Origin: Elusimicrobia bacterium GWF2_62_30
GTDB lineage: Bacteria > Elusimicrobiota > Elusimicrobia > Elusimicrobiales > UBA9959
Length of the DNA: 52,106 nucleotides
NCBI GenBank assembly: GCA_001799995.1
Contig: MGUK01000022.1
Span: forward strand, 202-52,307
Reading direction: 5' to 3'
In this document: positions 34,577 through 42,835 of the stretch, piece after piece
Numbering within the stretch: the stretch's first letter is position 1
Layout: the number at the start of each line of letters is the position of its first letter
The notes under the pieces: model-generated
Database searches by the model: none
Told to the model about the DNA's origin: nothing
Seen by the model: the letters and a program-made list of their open reading frames with translations, nothing else
Translations under genes and position numbers: made by a program

Positions 34577-34582
34577 TATACT
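34577..34582 (+). promoter_or_regulatory. -10-like box of the zinc-ribbon gene
   Basis: TATACT within TTTTATATACTTT, ending 8 nt before the ATG at 34591; no Shine-Dalgarno. Confidence 0.4.
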
Positions 34583-34590
34583 TTCAACTA

Positions 34591-34929
34591 ATGGAACCCA
34601 CCGATCCCGGCACCCCCGCAACCTGCTGGAACTGCAAGCGCGCCATAGAGCGGCAGGATAAGTACTGCCGCCATTGCGGCAAAGGGCAGGGGAGCACCGT
34701 GTCGTGGTACTACACGCATCCCGGCATTATCGTGATGACCCTGTTCGGGCTGGGGCCGTTCAGCCTCGGCCTGGTGTGGAAATCACCGGTGATCTCGCGC
34801 GAGGCCAAGATAGCCTATACCGTCCTCATCCTGGGCTTTACCTGGTTCGTGGGCCTGTCAATTTACAAAGCCTACCAGGGCATCAACGCCCTGCTCACCG
34901 GCGGCCTCGGCGTCTACGGTCTTCAGTAG
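34591..34929 (+). CDS. Zinc-ribbon membrane protein, unknown function
   Basis: A 112-residue protein with an N-terminal zinc ribbon (C-WNC ... YCRHCGKGQG, four Cys between residues 12 and 29) followed by two hydrophobic helices (GIIVMTLFGLGPFSLGLVW and IAYTVLILGFTWFVGLSIY). This zinc_ribbon_2 plus membrane-helix layout is common in small bacterial proteins of unknown role. The stop is 8 nt from the stop of the facing signal peptidase gene. Confidence 0.78.
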   Translation: MEPTDPGTPATCWNCKRAIERQDKYCRHCGKGQGSTVSWYYTHPGIIVMTLFGLGPFSLGLVWKSPVISREAKIAYTVLILGFTWFVGLSIYKAYQGINALLTGGLGVYGLQ

Positions 34930-34937
34930 AACCCTCT

Positions 34938-35453
34938 TCAGTAGAAGCCGCGCACCTTCCCCGTAACTTCCGTTAAAGGCAGGAAATACAGCGGCTCGCC
35001 CGTGGCGGGGCTTTTCCAGCTGGCGGAATCGTTGGAATTGTCGCGGTTGTCGCCCAGCACGAACAGCCCGCCCTCCGGAACGGTCAGCGGGCCCACCGTA
35101 TCGCCCACCAGCCTTTCGCCGGGGCGCGCGTAATAAACGTAAATCTCATGCTGCAGCCCGCCGTTAAGGTACACGGCCTTCTCGCGCAGTTCAACGCTGT
35201 CCCCGGGCACGGCTATCACCCGCTTTACCGATTCATGCTCCTCGCCCACCGGCGAGCGGAAAGAAATTATCTCGCCGCGCTCCGGCGGCCGGCCCCTGAA
35301 GGTGACCTTGTCCAGCCACAGGTGATGCCCCTTGGTAAGCGTGGGCGCCATGGAATCGCTGGCTATGTAGATGGGCTCGCCCGCCCACTGGCGCAGGCCC
35401 AGCATGACCGCCACCGTAATAACGATAATAAGAGTTGTGCGTATCGGGTTCAT
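34938..35453 (-). CDS. lepB: Signal peptidase I
   Basis: A 171-residue type I signal peptidase with one N-terminal membrane anchor (TTLIIVITVAVMLGL). Catalytic Ser34 is in IASDSMAPTL and the general-base Lys77 in ESVKRVIAVPGD; box E is GGLFVLGDNRDNSNDSASW. The protein is compact, as in Gram-positive-like SipS forms, lacking the second helix of E. coli LepB. The start at 35453 overlaps the stop of the GH3 gene (ATGA); a longer frame through that gene is not real. Confidence 0.93.
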   Translation of the reverse strand: MNPIRTTLIIVITVAVMLGLRQWAGEPIYIASDSMAPTLTKGHHLWLDKVTFRGRPPERGEIISFRSPVGEEHESVKRVIAVPGDSVELREKAVYLNGGLQHEIYVYYARPGERLVGDTVGPLTVPEGGLFVLGDNRDNSNDSASWKSPATGEPLYFLPLTEVTGKVRGFY

Positions 35454-37030
35454 TTCATGCTCACCGGCAGTTTGCCCCGCGGCTGCAGCTCGCCGGACAG
35501 CACGCGCGCCGCGGCCTCCAGCGACGGGGCCGTCATGCCGTACAGCGCCAGGGCGCAGGGCGCCTCGGGGTAGCCGGCCAGGTCGTAAGGGTTCATGAGG
35601 CTCAGCAGCACGGCGGGCTTGCCCGCGCCCAGCAGCCGCCGGATGGCCTCGCGCTGCGTGCGGTTCTGGGAAGCCGCCCATTGGAAACTGCCTATCACCA
35701 GCACGTCCGCGCCCGCCGCGGCCTTCATGATCTTGGGCAGCTCGCCTTGCTTTACCGCAATCTCGAAGAAGAACTGGCTGGCGTCGTAGCCGGCCTTGAG
35801 CAGCTGGCGGTAAATATCCAGCGCGTTCTGCGCAAAGCGCTGCGGCGCGAAAATTATCACCGCCACCTTTTTGTCTTTGGGCAGCGGCAGCAGGCCGCCG
35901 CCGCGCACCAGGGTAATGGCCTTGGCCGACAGCTCCTTGGTAATGTCCAGGTAAGCCTTGTCGAAAGACGAATGCTCCGGCGGGGGGGAATAAAGCCCGG
36001 CCGCGCGCTTGGCGGCCAGCACCTTGTTGTAGGCGTCGTCCAGCCGGGCCTGCGGGATGCGCCCCGCGCGCACCTGCGCCGCTATCTCGCGCACCGCCGC
36101 GTCAAAATCGCCCTTGCCTATCAGCAGCACGTCCGAGCCCGCCCTGAGCGAAGCCGCCGCCGCCTTGTGGATGGACATGCGCCGCGTGATGGCGCCCATG
36201 TCCAGGCTGTCGGTTATCACCAGCCCGTTGTAGCCCAGGTCCCGCTTGAGCAGCCCCGTAAGCACGGCGGAAGAAAGCGTGGCCGGGTTCTTTTTATCCA
36301 GCGCCGGAAAAAGGATATGCACCGTCATGATGGCCGGCACGCCCAGCTCTATGGCCTTGCGGAACGGCACCAGGTGCGTGGCGGAAAGCTCCGCCGTGGA
36401 AAGCCGGATCTCCGGCAGGGTCTTGTGCGAATCTTCCGAAGCGGCGCCGTGGCCGGGGAAATGTTTGGCCACCGAGATAACCCCGCCGGCCTTGAGCCCG
36501 TTGAGGATGGCGGCGCCCAGGCGCGCGGCGTCGGCCGGGTCCGAGCCCAGCGAGCGTATGCCGATGATAGGGTTGCGCGGGTTGGTGTTGATATCCAGCA
36601 CCGGCCCGAAAGCCATGTTGATGCCGGCGCGCTTCAGCTCGCGGCCGGCCAGGTAGAAAAGGGTGGCCGTGTTGTTCTCGTCGTCGGCCGCACCCAGCAT
36701 CATGTTGGTGGGCAGCTCCAGCAGGCCCAGCGTGGTGGGCACGTACACGCTGCCGCCCTCGTAGTCCACCGCTATGAACAGCGGGGGGGTACCGGCCGCG
36801 GCCGCTTCTTCCTGCAGTTTCGCCGTCAGCTTCTGTGTGTCCTCAAGCGAGTAAGATCCCCACTGCAGCTGCACCCCGCCCAGCCCGGCCCGCGCCGCCG
36901 CCGTAGCCTTGGAAATATCCGCCGCGTCCGCCGACACCACCAGCAGCTGCGCCGCCTTGGCCTCAATAGAAACCTCCTGCCCCCGGGCCACCCCCGGCGT
37001 CAGCAAAAGGATAAATAAAAATAGGTACAT
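35450..37030 (-). CDS. Exported GH3 family hydrolase (beta-N-acetylhexosaminidase-like)
   Basis: A 526-residue enzyme with a signal peptide (MYLFLFILLLTPGVARG). The GH3 barrel has FIAVDYEGGSV, the NagZ-type loop KHFPGHGAASEDSHKTLP with the His/Asp acid-base dyad, and the nucleophile Asp in LVITDSLDMGAI. A C-terminal alpha/beta domain (about 370-526) follows, so it belongs to the two-domain, NagZ-like group that removes beta-linked GlcNAc, here probably from peptidoglycan in the periplasm. The ATG at 37030 is used because the longer frame would translate through a non-coding repeat. The message overlaps lepB. Confidence 0.88.
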   Translation of the reverse strand: MYLFLFILLLTPGVARGQEVSIEAKAAQLLVVSADAADISKATAAARAGLGGVQLQWGSYSLEDTQKLTAKLQEEAAAAGTPPLFIAVDYEGGSVYVPTTLGLLELPTNMMLGAADDENNTATLFYLAGRELKRAGINMAFGPVLDINTNPRNPIIGIRSLGSDPADAARLGAAILNGLKAGGVISVAKHFPGHGAASEDSHKTLPEIRLSTAELSATHLVPFRKAIELGVPAIMTVHILFPALDKKNPATLSSAVLTGLLKRDLGYNGLVITDSLDMGAITRRMSIHKAAAASLRAGSDVLLIGKGDFDAAVREIAAQVRAGRIPQARLDDAYNKVLAAKRAAGLYSPPPEHSSFDKAYLDITKELSAKAITLVRGGGLLPLPKDKKVAVIIFAPQRFAQNALDIYRQLLKAGYDASQFFFEIAVKQGELPKIMKAAAGADVLVIGSFQWAASQNRTQREAIRRLLGAGKPAVLLSLMNPYDLAGYPEAPCALALYGMTAPSLEAAARVLSGELQPRGKLPVSMK

Positions 37031-37040
37031 AGTAAATGAA

Positions 37041-37097
37041 GGGGGTCTGATTAAATGAAGGGGGTCTGACCCCAAATTCCCCCGGGGTCAGACCCCA
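37041..37097. repeat. GGGGTCTGACCCC repeat cluster, second locus
   Basis: AAATGAAGGGGGTCTGA occurs twice in direct repeat (37036-37070), the second running into GGGGTCTGACCCC, followed by an inverted GGGGTCAGACCCC (37084-37096). It fills the gap between the GH3 start and the upstream gene's stop at 37115. Confidence 0.88.
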
Positions 37098-37114
37098 TCC
37101 CTTCCCATCCCCTC

Positions 37115-38707
37115 TTACTTCGTAAACTTATACCCTCTCTTGGTCGCCTGCTTCCTTATAGTATCTATCACAGCCCTGTCCAGGGTGCCGGCCTTGGCGC
37201 CCGCGGCGCGCTTCTTCTCTTCGGCCGCCAGGTAAACTTTGCGCTGCGCCTGCAGCGCGTTTATCTCGTCCTTTATCTTCTTGCGGTCGGCCAGCTGCTT
37301 GTCCAGGAAAGCGTTGCGCTCTTTATCGCTCATCTTCTGCAGGTTCGCGGGCAGCTGGTCCTTCTTGAGCTCCTCGCGCTTAACCGTGCCGCTCTCCAGC
37401 GCCGACACCGCGTCCCACTCGGCCTCTTCGGCCGCCAGCGCCGACGGCGCCGCCGCCTTGTACGCCGCGCGGTCGGCCATGGCCGCCGTGCCGCCGGCTC
37501 CCGCGCCCGCGTAATTGGCCGCCATGCTGCCCCGCGCCGCAAATTTGGCTTCGGCATGCCTGCCGTAACCCACCGAAGTCCCGTCCAGCCTGGCGCTGAG
37601 CTCGCTTATCTTGTTGTCCTGCGGCGCCGCCGCCGTATACACCGCCGCCTCCTGGTCTATGTTCGTATAATCCCCGTCGGCCGCCTGCGCGCCGGCCAGC
37701 CACTGCTCGGCCATGCCCTGCTGGCGCGAGCCGCAGAAAATGGTGTTGACAAAAATGCCCTTAACCTTGGCCGCGGCCGCCGCCTGGTGGAAATCCACCG
37801 GGCCCTGCGTGAACGGCTCGTTGCCGGCTATAAAGATAGCCTTGTATACGTCTTCCTTGGGGCTCCATTTAAGACCGGCCACCGCGTCCTTTATCACCCA
37901 GCCGGAGTATTCGTCCCCGCCGTTGGTCTTCAGCGCAAACAGCTCCTGCGAAACTTTGTCCAGGTCGCGCGTGAACGGCAGCACCTGCCGGATATAGCCC
38001 CCCTGGCTGCCCAGCGCGGAATTGCCGTACTCGTAAACCGCCACCTCTATGGCCGGCGCGGAGCCGCTCTTCTCGGCGGTAACCAGCTCGTTCACTATCT
38101 TCCAGATCTGCATGCGCGCCTGGTTGATAAGCCCGTCCATGGAATTTGAAGTGTCCAGCAGCACGGCCACCTGCACCAGCGGCTTGTTGCCGAAGTCCTT
38201 GGGCGGATCTTTAGGGTCAGGCACCGTGGTAACTACCGCCGCGTCCTTCCAGGTCTTCTCCAGCTGCACCGCGGCGGCGGAAAGTATCTTGCCGGTCTCG
38301 GTCTCCACAATGCGCGCGTTTATCTCGCTCTTCTTTTCCTTAATATCATTAAGCGTGCCGGTCACCACCGCGTCCGCGCCCAAAAGCTTGCCCAGCTGCT
38401 TGGCGGTAGTATCGTCGATAGCGCCCGAAGCCTGCAGGTTCAGCTCGCCCATCACCTTCTTAAGCTGCCCGCGTTCAATAAGCGTAACCCCTTTAATTTT
38501 GGACAGCGCCGTAATAAGCCGCTCCTGCACCACCATAGGCCCCTCCGACGCCCTGCCCCCGACGTAGGGGAATTCCAGCACCGCCAATTTTATCGCTCCC
38601 CTATCCTTAATTCCGTTCGCCAGCTGATCCGCCAACTTATCCACCGGCTGCGCCCCCCAAGCCATCCCAGCCATCAGCATACACCCAATAAAATTCAATA
38701 CGCGCAT
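37115..38707 (-). CDS. CsgG/FlgO-like lipoprotein-type domain fused to von Willebrand A domain
   Basis: A 530-residue exported protein (signal MRVLNFIGCMLMAGMAWG). Residues about 25-150 match the CsgG/FlgO/curli-assembly-like fold: IKLAVLEFPYV, VVQERLITALSKIKGVTLIERGQL, LGKLLGADAVVTGTL. Residues about 180-370 form a VWA domain with a MIDAS motif LLDTSNSM and a downstream TNGGDEYSG. The C-terminal 150 residues are Ala/Lys/Glu-rich and helical (KKDQLPANLQKMSDKERNAF). I know of no function for this combination. GGAGG precedes the ATG at 38707; an earlier ATG in frame adds five residues only. Confidence 0.78.
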   Translation of the reverse strand: MRVLNFIGCMLMAGMAWGAQPVDKLADQLANGIKDRGAIKLAVLEFPYVGGRASEGPMVVQERLITALSKIKGVTLIERGQLKKVMGELNLQASGAIDDTTAKQLGKLLGADAVVTGTLNDIKEKKSEINARIVETETGKILSAAAVQLEKTWKDAAVVTTVPDPKDPPKDFGNKPLVQVAVLLDTSNSMDGLINQARMQIWKIVNELVTAEKSGSAPAIEVAVYEYGNSALGSQGGYIRQVLPFTRDLDKVSQELFALKTNGGDEYSGWVIKDAVAGLKWSPKEDVYKAIFIAGNEPFTQGPVDFHQAAAAAKVKGIFVNTIFCGSRQQGMAEQWLAGAQAADGDYTNIDQEAAVYTAAAPQDNKISELSARLDGTSVGYGRHAEAKFAARGSMAANYAGAGAGGTAAMADRAAYKAAAPSALAAEEAEWDAVSALESGTVKREELKKDQLPANLQKMSDKERNAFLDKQLADRKKIKDEINALQAQRKVYLAAEEKKRAAGAKAGTLDRAVIDTIRKQATKRGYKFTK

Positions 38708-38816
38708 ATAACCTCCACCCAATCAGTTAAACAACAATACCAAAAAAATAAGCTCCCCAATTCCTTATTCTACACCACCCCAACCAAGCGGCCGGGGGGA
38801 CTTGCTCGTGCATCTC

Positions 38817-38950
38817 CAGGGGCTTGACGCAGGAACCGGGTAAGCAAACCCTTCCGTAGGCCGAGGCTTGCATAGCGCCGAGGCCGGAGGATGAGCGAGG
38901 CACGGTGTGCCGAGCGCGGTTTGCGTCCCGGTCCCTGCGGCAATCCCCTG
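38817..38950 (+). repeat. Structured dispersed element, copy 4
   Basis: Plus-strand copy. The arm 38817-38840 pairs with 38927-38950 at 21 of 24 positions: CAGGGG/CCCCTG, TTG/CAA, CGCAGG/CCTGCG and ACCGGG/CCCGGT separated by single mismatches. The inner box is GCAAACC/GGTTTGC, unlike the A-T version in copies 1-3. It begins 5 nt after the stop of the minus-strand gene that ends at 38956. Confidence 0.9.
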
Positions 38951-38955
38951 CCAAA

Positions 38956-40026
38956 CTAAAACAGTAAAAACCTCCGCCGCTTCTCCAGCACCAGCACTTT
39001 ATACGGCATCATCCACCAATGCCCCTTATATTCCTTCAGCGCCAGCCTCACATCCCTGTGCTCCTCGAACAAAGGCCGCCACCCGTCCAAAACCTCCGGC
39101 TTCACCAGCACCGGCCTCTCCGTCGGGTTCGTCATAATAAGGAACCGCCGCCCGCCGCCCTTAACTATCCCCGCCGCCAGCTTAGCGTCCAAACCCTCCG
39201 GCGCCGGCAACCGCTCCCCGCCGTCCAGCGCCGGCAGCAAATGGTTCAGCTCCCAGGCCGTCTTCTCGTAAAAAGCCCAGCGCTCCGGCTGGTCGTAAAG
39301 CAGCTCGCCTTTAGTATTGCGCAGCGTAAAATAAAAAATCCCGCCGGCCCCGCGCAGCACCGAGATGTACGTCATGAACCGCACCTCGTCGCGCGTGGGG
39401 AAACGCCCCGCCGGAGGGTTCCGGAGCTGCGGGTATTCCATCCAGTCAAAGGCCTGCAGCACCGCCCATACCGGCTTATCCGGACGCTTTATGTCCAATT
39501 TCTTCGCCGCCTCTTTCACCAGGTTCACCTGGTAACCCACCGATTCCAGCCTGAAATGCAGCACCGGGTACCAGTCCACCATCAGCGCGTCGGCCACCGC
39601 CCCGTAGGTGAAAGCGGGCAGGCCCGAAGACAGCACAAAAGTGGTAGGCTGCGCCGGGTCCCAGTCCTTAACGCGCTTATCAAGCTGTTCCATATACGCC
39701 AGGGTCTTCTTGTGCACTTCAGGCTCGTCATAAAGGTACCAGGCCAGCATGGGCCAGCCCTTTGCCGCCGCGGCATAAGTGGAACCTATCACCTGGTCGG
39801 GGGAGGCCACCATCTTCATCCCCTGCTTCTCCGCCTCGGCCGCCAGCGCCGCCAGCAGCGCCGGGTCGCCCGCGTAGGTCTGAAAACAGTTGAACCCGCC
39901 CCGCTTCAGCGGGGCCAGCTCTTCCGGCGCCCCTACCCCGTACATGCAAACCGGGAAACCAAAGCCCCCGGCAGCGGCCGGCGCCGCCAGGCCCAAAAGC
40001 AGACAAAGGGAAGGTAATAATTTCAT
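38956..40026 (-). CDS. Exported TIM-barrel protein, possibly glycoside hydrolase-like
   Basis: A 356-residue exported protein with signal peptide MKLLPSLCLLLGLAAPAAAG. The mature part looks like a (beta/alpha)8 barrel: FPVCMYGVGAPEELAPLKRGGFN, LAWYLYDEPEVHKKTLAYM, ALMVDWYPVLHF, PVWAVLQAFDWMEYPQ, and GAGGIFYFTLRN. The DEP motif after a barrel strand is where acid/base residues lie in GH-A clan enzymes. A C-terminal beta domain (about 265-356) follows. No sure family; catalysis is inferred from fold only. A TAAAAT box lies 7 nt upstream of the ATG. Confidence 0.72.
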   Translation of the reverse strand: MKLLPSLCLLLGLAAPAAAGGFGFPVCMYGVGAPEELAPLKRGGFNCFQTYAGDPALLAALAAEAEKQGMKMVASPDQVIGSTYAAAAKGWPMLAWYLYDEPEVHKKTLAYMEQLDKRVKDWDPAQPTTFVLSSGLPAFTYGAVADALMVDWYPVLHFRLESVGYQVNLVKEAAKKLDIKRPDKPVWAVLQAFDWMEYPQLRNPPAGRFPTRDEVRFMTYISVLRGAGGIFYFTLRNTKGELLYDQPERWAFYEKTAWELNHLLPALDGGERLPAPEGLDAKLAAGIVKGGGRRFLIMTNPTERPVLVKPEVLDGWRPLFEEHRDVRLALKEYKGHWWMMPYKVLVLEKRRRFLLF

Positions 40027-40033
40027 ATTCGGA

Positions 40034-40039
40034 ATTTTA
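40034..40039 (-). promoter_or_regulatory. -10 box of the TIM-barrel gene, leaderless spacing
   Basis: Minus strand reads TTTTTTTGCTAAAAT-tccgaat-ATG: TAAAAT with 7 nt to the start codon and the TTTGC extension seen elsewhere. Confidence 0.5.
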
Positions 40040-40052
40040 GCAAAAAAAGTAC

Positions 40053-40058
40053 TTGACA
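40053..40058 (+). promoter_or_regulatory. Consensus -35 box upstream of the 40152 gene
   Basis: A perfect TTGACA. The -10 is less clear (TTATCA at 40076-40081 after 17 bp). The resulting leader contains a hairpin AAGTTCCC (40095-40102) / GGGAACTT (40114-40121) before the AAGGAGAG ribosome binding site. Confidence 0.5.
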
Positions 40059-40151
40059 TAATTTGGCCATATTATTTATCATTAGACCGTGGGAAAGTTC
40101 CCGCAGCAACGGGGGGAACTTCAAACGCTGTATTTTAGAAGGAGAGCATAG

Positions 40152-40820
40152 ATGAAATATTTAGCCGCAGTTATGTCAGTTTTATTGCTTGCCGGTATGG
40201 CAATGGCGCAGGATAAAGCGCCCAAGGCCGCCGGACTCAAGATCACCAAGATCACCGGCACCGTCAACCTGATGAAGGACGGCATGGTTGTAATGACCCT
40301 TAAGCCGGGCGACGCCCTTCCTTCCCTTGTGGACCCCAGCATGACCTTTGCCGTAGTGGAAGGCAGCATAGAAGTGGAGGCCGCCGGCCAGAAGATAACC
40401 GCCGCTACCGGCGCCAACTTCACCGTAACCTCCGATAACGGCCAGATGAACGTGGCCCTTACCGCCGGCACCCCGGTGGAGATCAAGAACACCGCCGGCA
40501 ATACCGTGGTGCTTACCGAGAATTCAGAAGTTAAGATGATCATGACCAACGGCAATGTAGAGGTTACCGTAGTAACCGGCAATGCCATGGTTTCCAGCTC
40601 TTCCGGCGGCGCGTCCACAAACGTGCAGGCCGGCGAGAAAATAGACATGGTCGTCCCCGTGGTGGCCCCTCCGGCCGGCACGCCCCCCGTGGTAACGCCC
40701 CCGGTAGACGACGGTATCGAGCCCCCTACGCCTCCGTTCGAAATGCCCGTCATCCCGGTCATGCCCGTGGAACCGCCGTCGGTAATTCCCTCGCAGGAGC
40801 TTAGCACCTCGGCAGGCTGA
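40152..40820 (+). CDS. Secreted beta-rich protein (FecR-like), shared C-terminal tail
   Basis: A 222-residue exported protein: signal MKYLAAVMSVLLLAGMAMA, then a beta-rich domain (about 28-165) with ITKITGTVNLMKDG and repeated short strands resembling the FecR/LPS-A-OstA style fold, then a Pro/Val-rich segment (about 170-222) ending EPPSVIPSQELSTSAG. The last 14 residues are nearly identical to those of the FecR-domain protein at 42836-43696. It sits 40 nt ahead of an outer-membrane barrel in the polysaccharide region; AAGGAGAG supports the start. Function unknown. Confidence 0.75.
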   Translation: MKYLAAVMSVLLLAGMAMAQDKAPKAAGLKITKITGTVNLMKDGMVVMTLKPGDALPSLVDPSMTFAVVEGSIEVEAAGQKITAATGANFTVTSDNGQMNVALTAGTPVEIKNTAGNTVVLTENSEVKMIMTNGNVEVTVVTGNAMVSSSSGGASTNVQAGEKIDMVVPVVAPPAGTPPVVTPPVDDGIEPPTPPFEMPVIPVMPVEPPSVIPSQELSTSAG

Positions 40821-40860
40821 AGCACGTTGTATCAATTTAGCTTAAATACAGGAGAATTAA

Positions 40861-42042
40861 ATGAAGAACGCAATAATAATAGCGCTAGTAGCCACCTTCG
40901 CCAACTCGGCCTGGGCCGTGGGCAATATAAAGCTCGGCACCGTGGAGATCAACCCCACCGCCAGCATTAAGCAGAGCTACGACAGCAACATCTACCTTAA
41001 GGCCACCGACCTTAAGTCGTCGCTCATCAACCGTTCCGCCATCGGCGTGAACCTGCTCAACAAGTTCGGCCCCAAGCTGGAACTCTCCGGCGGTTATATG
41101 CTGGAACAGCTCAGCTACAGCCGCTCCGCCGGCATCAACGACGCCACGCACCACACCGCCAACCTCGGCCTTAAAGCCAAGCTGCCGCGCGACGCCTCCC
41201 TGTCCATAGACGACAACTTCATGGACACTACCGACCAGGCCACCAGCGAACTGACCGAGCGCGCCCAGCGCGTGCAGAACACCGCCACGCTCAAGATGGA
41301 AGCCCCTCTGCGCGGCAAGTTCGGCTACGGCATAGACGTGCAGCATAACTACAACGACTACAAGCTTCTCTCAAACGACGCCCTTGACCGCGCCGAAACC
41401 CTGGCCGGCTTCAACGTTAGCTACCAGCTGCAGCCCAAGACCAAAGTGTTCCTGGGCTACACCTACGGCGACCTGAAGTACGACAACAGCACCTACGAAA
41501 CCGGCGACGCCACCTACAACAACATCGACGTAGGCGTAATGGGCAACCTGGCCCCCAAGCTGGTCGGCATAGTTAAAGCCGGTACCCAGATGCGCAACTA
41601 TAAGAACTCCCTTGTCTCCGGCGGCATCACCGCCGACGACAACTCCTCCCTGGCCACCTACAGCGCCCAGCTGCAGTGGAAGGCCCTTGAGAAGACCGAG
41701 ATAGTGGGCTTTGCCAAGCGCGCCAACGTGGAAACCAGCGGTTCCGTAAGCCGCTACTACACCAGCACCCTTAGCGACCTGAGCGCTTCCCGCGAAGTGC
41801 GCAAGATAAAGCTCACCGTGGGCGGCAGCTTTGAGACCGTAGAATATCCCGAAGCCCTCTCCACCACCAGCGACAAAAAGCGCTTCGACCACAACACCAA
41901 CCTGCGCTTTACCGCCGAATACAACATGCAGACCTGGCTCAAAGCCGGCCTGGGCTACCAGTACAAGAACCGCACCTCCAACGTTGAGACCAATGACTAT
42001 AAAGACAATGTCATCGGCCTGGAACTGAAAGGCATGTTCTAA
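40861..42042 (+). CDS. Outer-membrane beta-barrel protein
   Basis: A 393-residue exported barrel. Signal peptide MKNAIIIALVATFANSAWA, then a mature start VGNIKLGTVEINPTASIKQSYDSNIYL that is typical of the BBP2/outer-membrane barrels found in exopolysaccharide loci. At least 16 amphipathic strands follow, with a C-terminus ...LKGMF ending in Phe. By position it might be the outer-membrane channel of a polysaccharide export route, parallel to PelB/AlgE/BcsC-like barrels, but that is inference. It has AGGAG before the ATG and a terminator at 42062-42088. Confidence 0.82.
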   Translation: MKNAIIIALVATFANSAWAVGNIKLGTVEINPTASIKQSYDSNIYLKATDLKSSLINRSAIGVNLLNKFGPKLELSGGYMLEQLSYSRSAGINDATHHTANLGLKAKLPRDASLSIDDNFMDTTDQATSELTERAQRVQNTATLKMEAPLRGKFGYGIDVQHNYNDYKLLSNDALDRAETLAGFNVSYQLQPKTKVFLGYTYGDLKYDNSTYETGDATYNNIDVGVMGNLAPKLVGIVKAGTQMRNYKNSLVSGGITADDNSSLATYSAQLQWKALEKTEIVGFAKRANVETSGSVSRYYTSTLSDLSASREVRKIKLTVGGSFETVEYPEALSTTSDKKRFDHNTNLRFTAEYNMQTWLKAGLGYQYKNRTSNVETNDYKDNVIGLELKGMF

Positions 42043-42061
42043 TCCTTAGCAAGTAAAATAG

Positions 42062-42088
42062 AAAAGCCGCCTAACGGCGGCTTTTTTA
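42062..42088 (+). terminator. Intrinsic terminator after beta-barrel gene
   Basis: AAAAGCCGCC-taac-GGCGGCTTTTTT: a 10-bp perfect stem with tetraloop-like turn and T-run, 19 nt after the stop. Confidence 0.93.
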
Positions 42089-42111
42089 TTTATATCCCTT
42101 ATATAAGGGGA

Positions 42112-42552
42112 TCACTTGCCAAGCTTCCCGGCCAACTGCTTAACACAAGCCTGCACCACCCCCAGTATCCGCTCAAAAACCTTATCATCCTTCCCCATAG
42201 GATCCTCCAGCTCAGCGCCCTCTTCGCCCGTACAATACTCCAAAAACAAATGCATCTTCCGCCCGCTCTGCGGGAACCGCTCCTCCACAGCCTCAAAATG
42301 CCCATTGTCCATCACCAGTATAAGGTCCGCCCAATCCACATCCGCCTCCGCAATAAACGACCCTCTGTTCCCCGTCTCCTTAACCCCAGCCCTAATAAGG
42401 AATTCTCTAACCGGCCGCGGCATAACCCCATAAGGCTGCGCCGCCACCCCGCGCGACCTCACCTCCACCCCGGGAACGTTCTCAAGCGCTAATAACTTCT
42501 CCGCCGCCGCGCTCCTGCACAAATTCCCCGTACAAACAAAAAGCACTTTCAT
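42112..42552 (-). CDS. Low-molecular-weight protein tyrosine phosphatase (Wzb-like)
   Basis: A 146-residue phosphatase. The P-loop C7-x5-R13 is in VCTGNLCRS, and the general-acid Asp is in DPMGKDD near residue 118. Such enzymes dephosphorylate Wzc-type BY-kinases, and a Wzc homologue is encoded at 47502. The Ser that usually follows Arg is retained, while the canonical Ile after Asn is Leu. It stands alone on the minus strand between the barrel and the FecR gene. TAAAAT lies 9 nt upstream of the ATG with no clear Shine-Dalgarno. Confidence 0.92.
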   Translation of the reverse strand: MKVLFVCTGNLCRSAAAEKLLALENVPGVEVRSRGVAAQPYGVMPRPVREFLIRAGVKETGNRGSFIAEADVDWADLILVMDNGHFEAVEERFPQSGRKMHLFLEYCTGEEGAELEDPMGKDDKVFERILGVVQACVKQLAGKLGK

Positions 42553-42595
42553 AGTTTCCCAATTTTACCAAATAATCCCACCTTGGACACGTGGA

Positions 42596-42723
42596 GGGGG
42601 CGATGTGAGGGCCGGGTTAGCAAACCCTTCCGTAGGCCGAGGCTTGCATAGCGCCGAGGCCGGAGGATGAGCGAGGCACGGTGTGCCGAGCGCGGTTTGC
42701 GTTCCGGCCCTCACAGCGCCCCC
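42596..42723 (+). repeat. Structured dispersed element, copy 5
   Basis: Plus-strand copy. TGTGAGGGCCGG (42604-42615) pairs perfectly with 42704-42715; after one mismatch, GGGGGCG (42596-42602) pairs with CGCCCCC (42717-42723), so 19 of 20 positions pair. Inner box GCAAACC/GGTTTGC as in copy 4; the core is almost identical to copy 4. It lies between two divergent genes. Confidence 0.92.
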
Positions 42724-42795
42724 GGAACCCGGGTTTGTCGAGGACACAGGTCGGGCATTCCCGGACCCCCTTGCCAAACCAACACAAATTTATAG

Positions 42796-42801
42796 TACAA
42801 T
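42796..42801 (+). promoter_or_regulatory. -10 box of the FecR-domain gene
   Basis: TACAAT, with TTGCCA at 42771-42776 (19-bp spacer), placed between structured element copy 5 and the gene, giving a leader of about 28 nt containing GGAGGGG. Confidence 0.45.
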
Positions 42802-42835
42802 TAAACAAATAGCCATAACTCGGAGGGGAAAAACC

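Noticed and set aside
37031-37075. Upstream extension of the GH3 gene
   Set aside because: It translates the GGGGTCTGACCCC repeat; the signal peptide begins at the internal Met (37030).
40085-40140. Possible c-di-GMP or other riboswitch in the leader of the 40152 gene
   Set aside because: The leader forms a small hairpin, but I cannot find the conserved GEMM blocks or those of another known class.
42683-42835. Upstream extension of the FecR-domain gene
   Set aside because: The extra 51 codons run through structured element copy 5 and a promoter-like region; the GGAGGGG site and signal peptide place the start at 42836.
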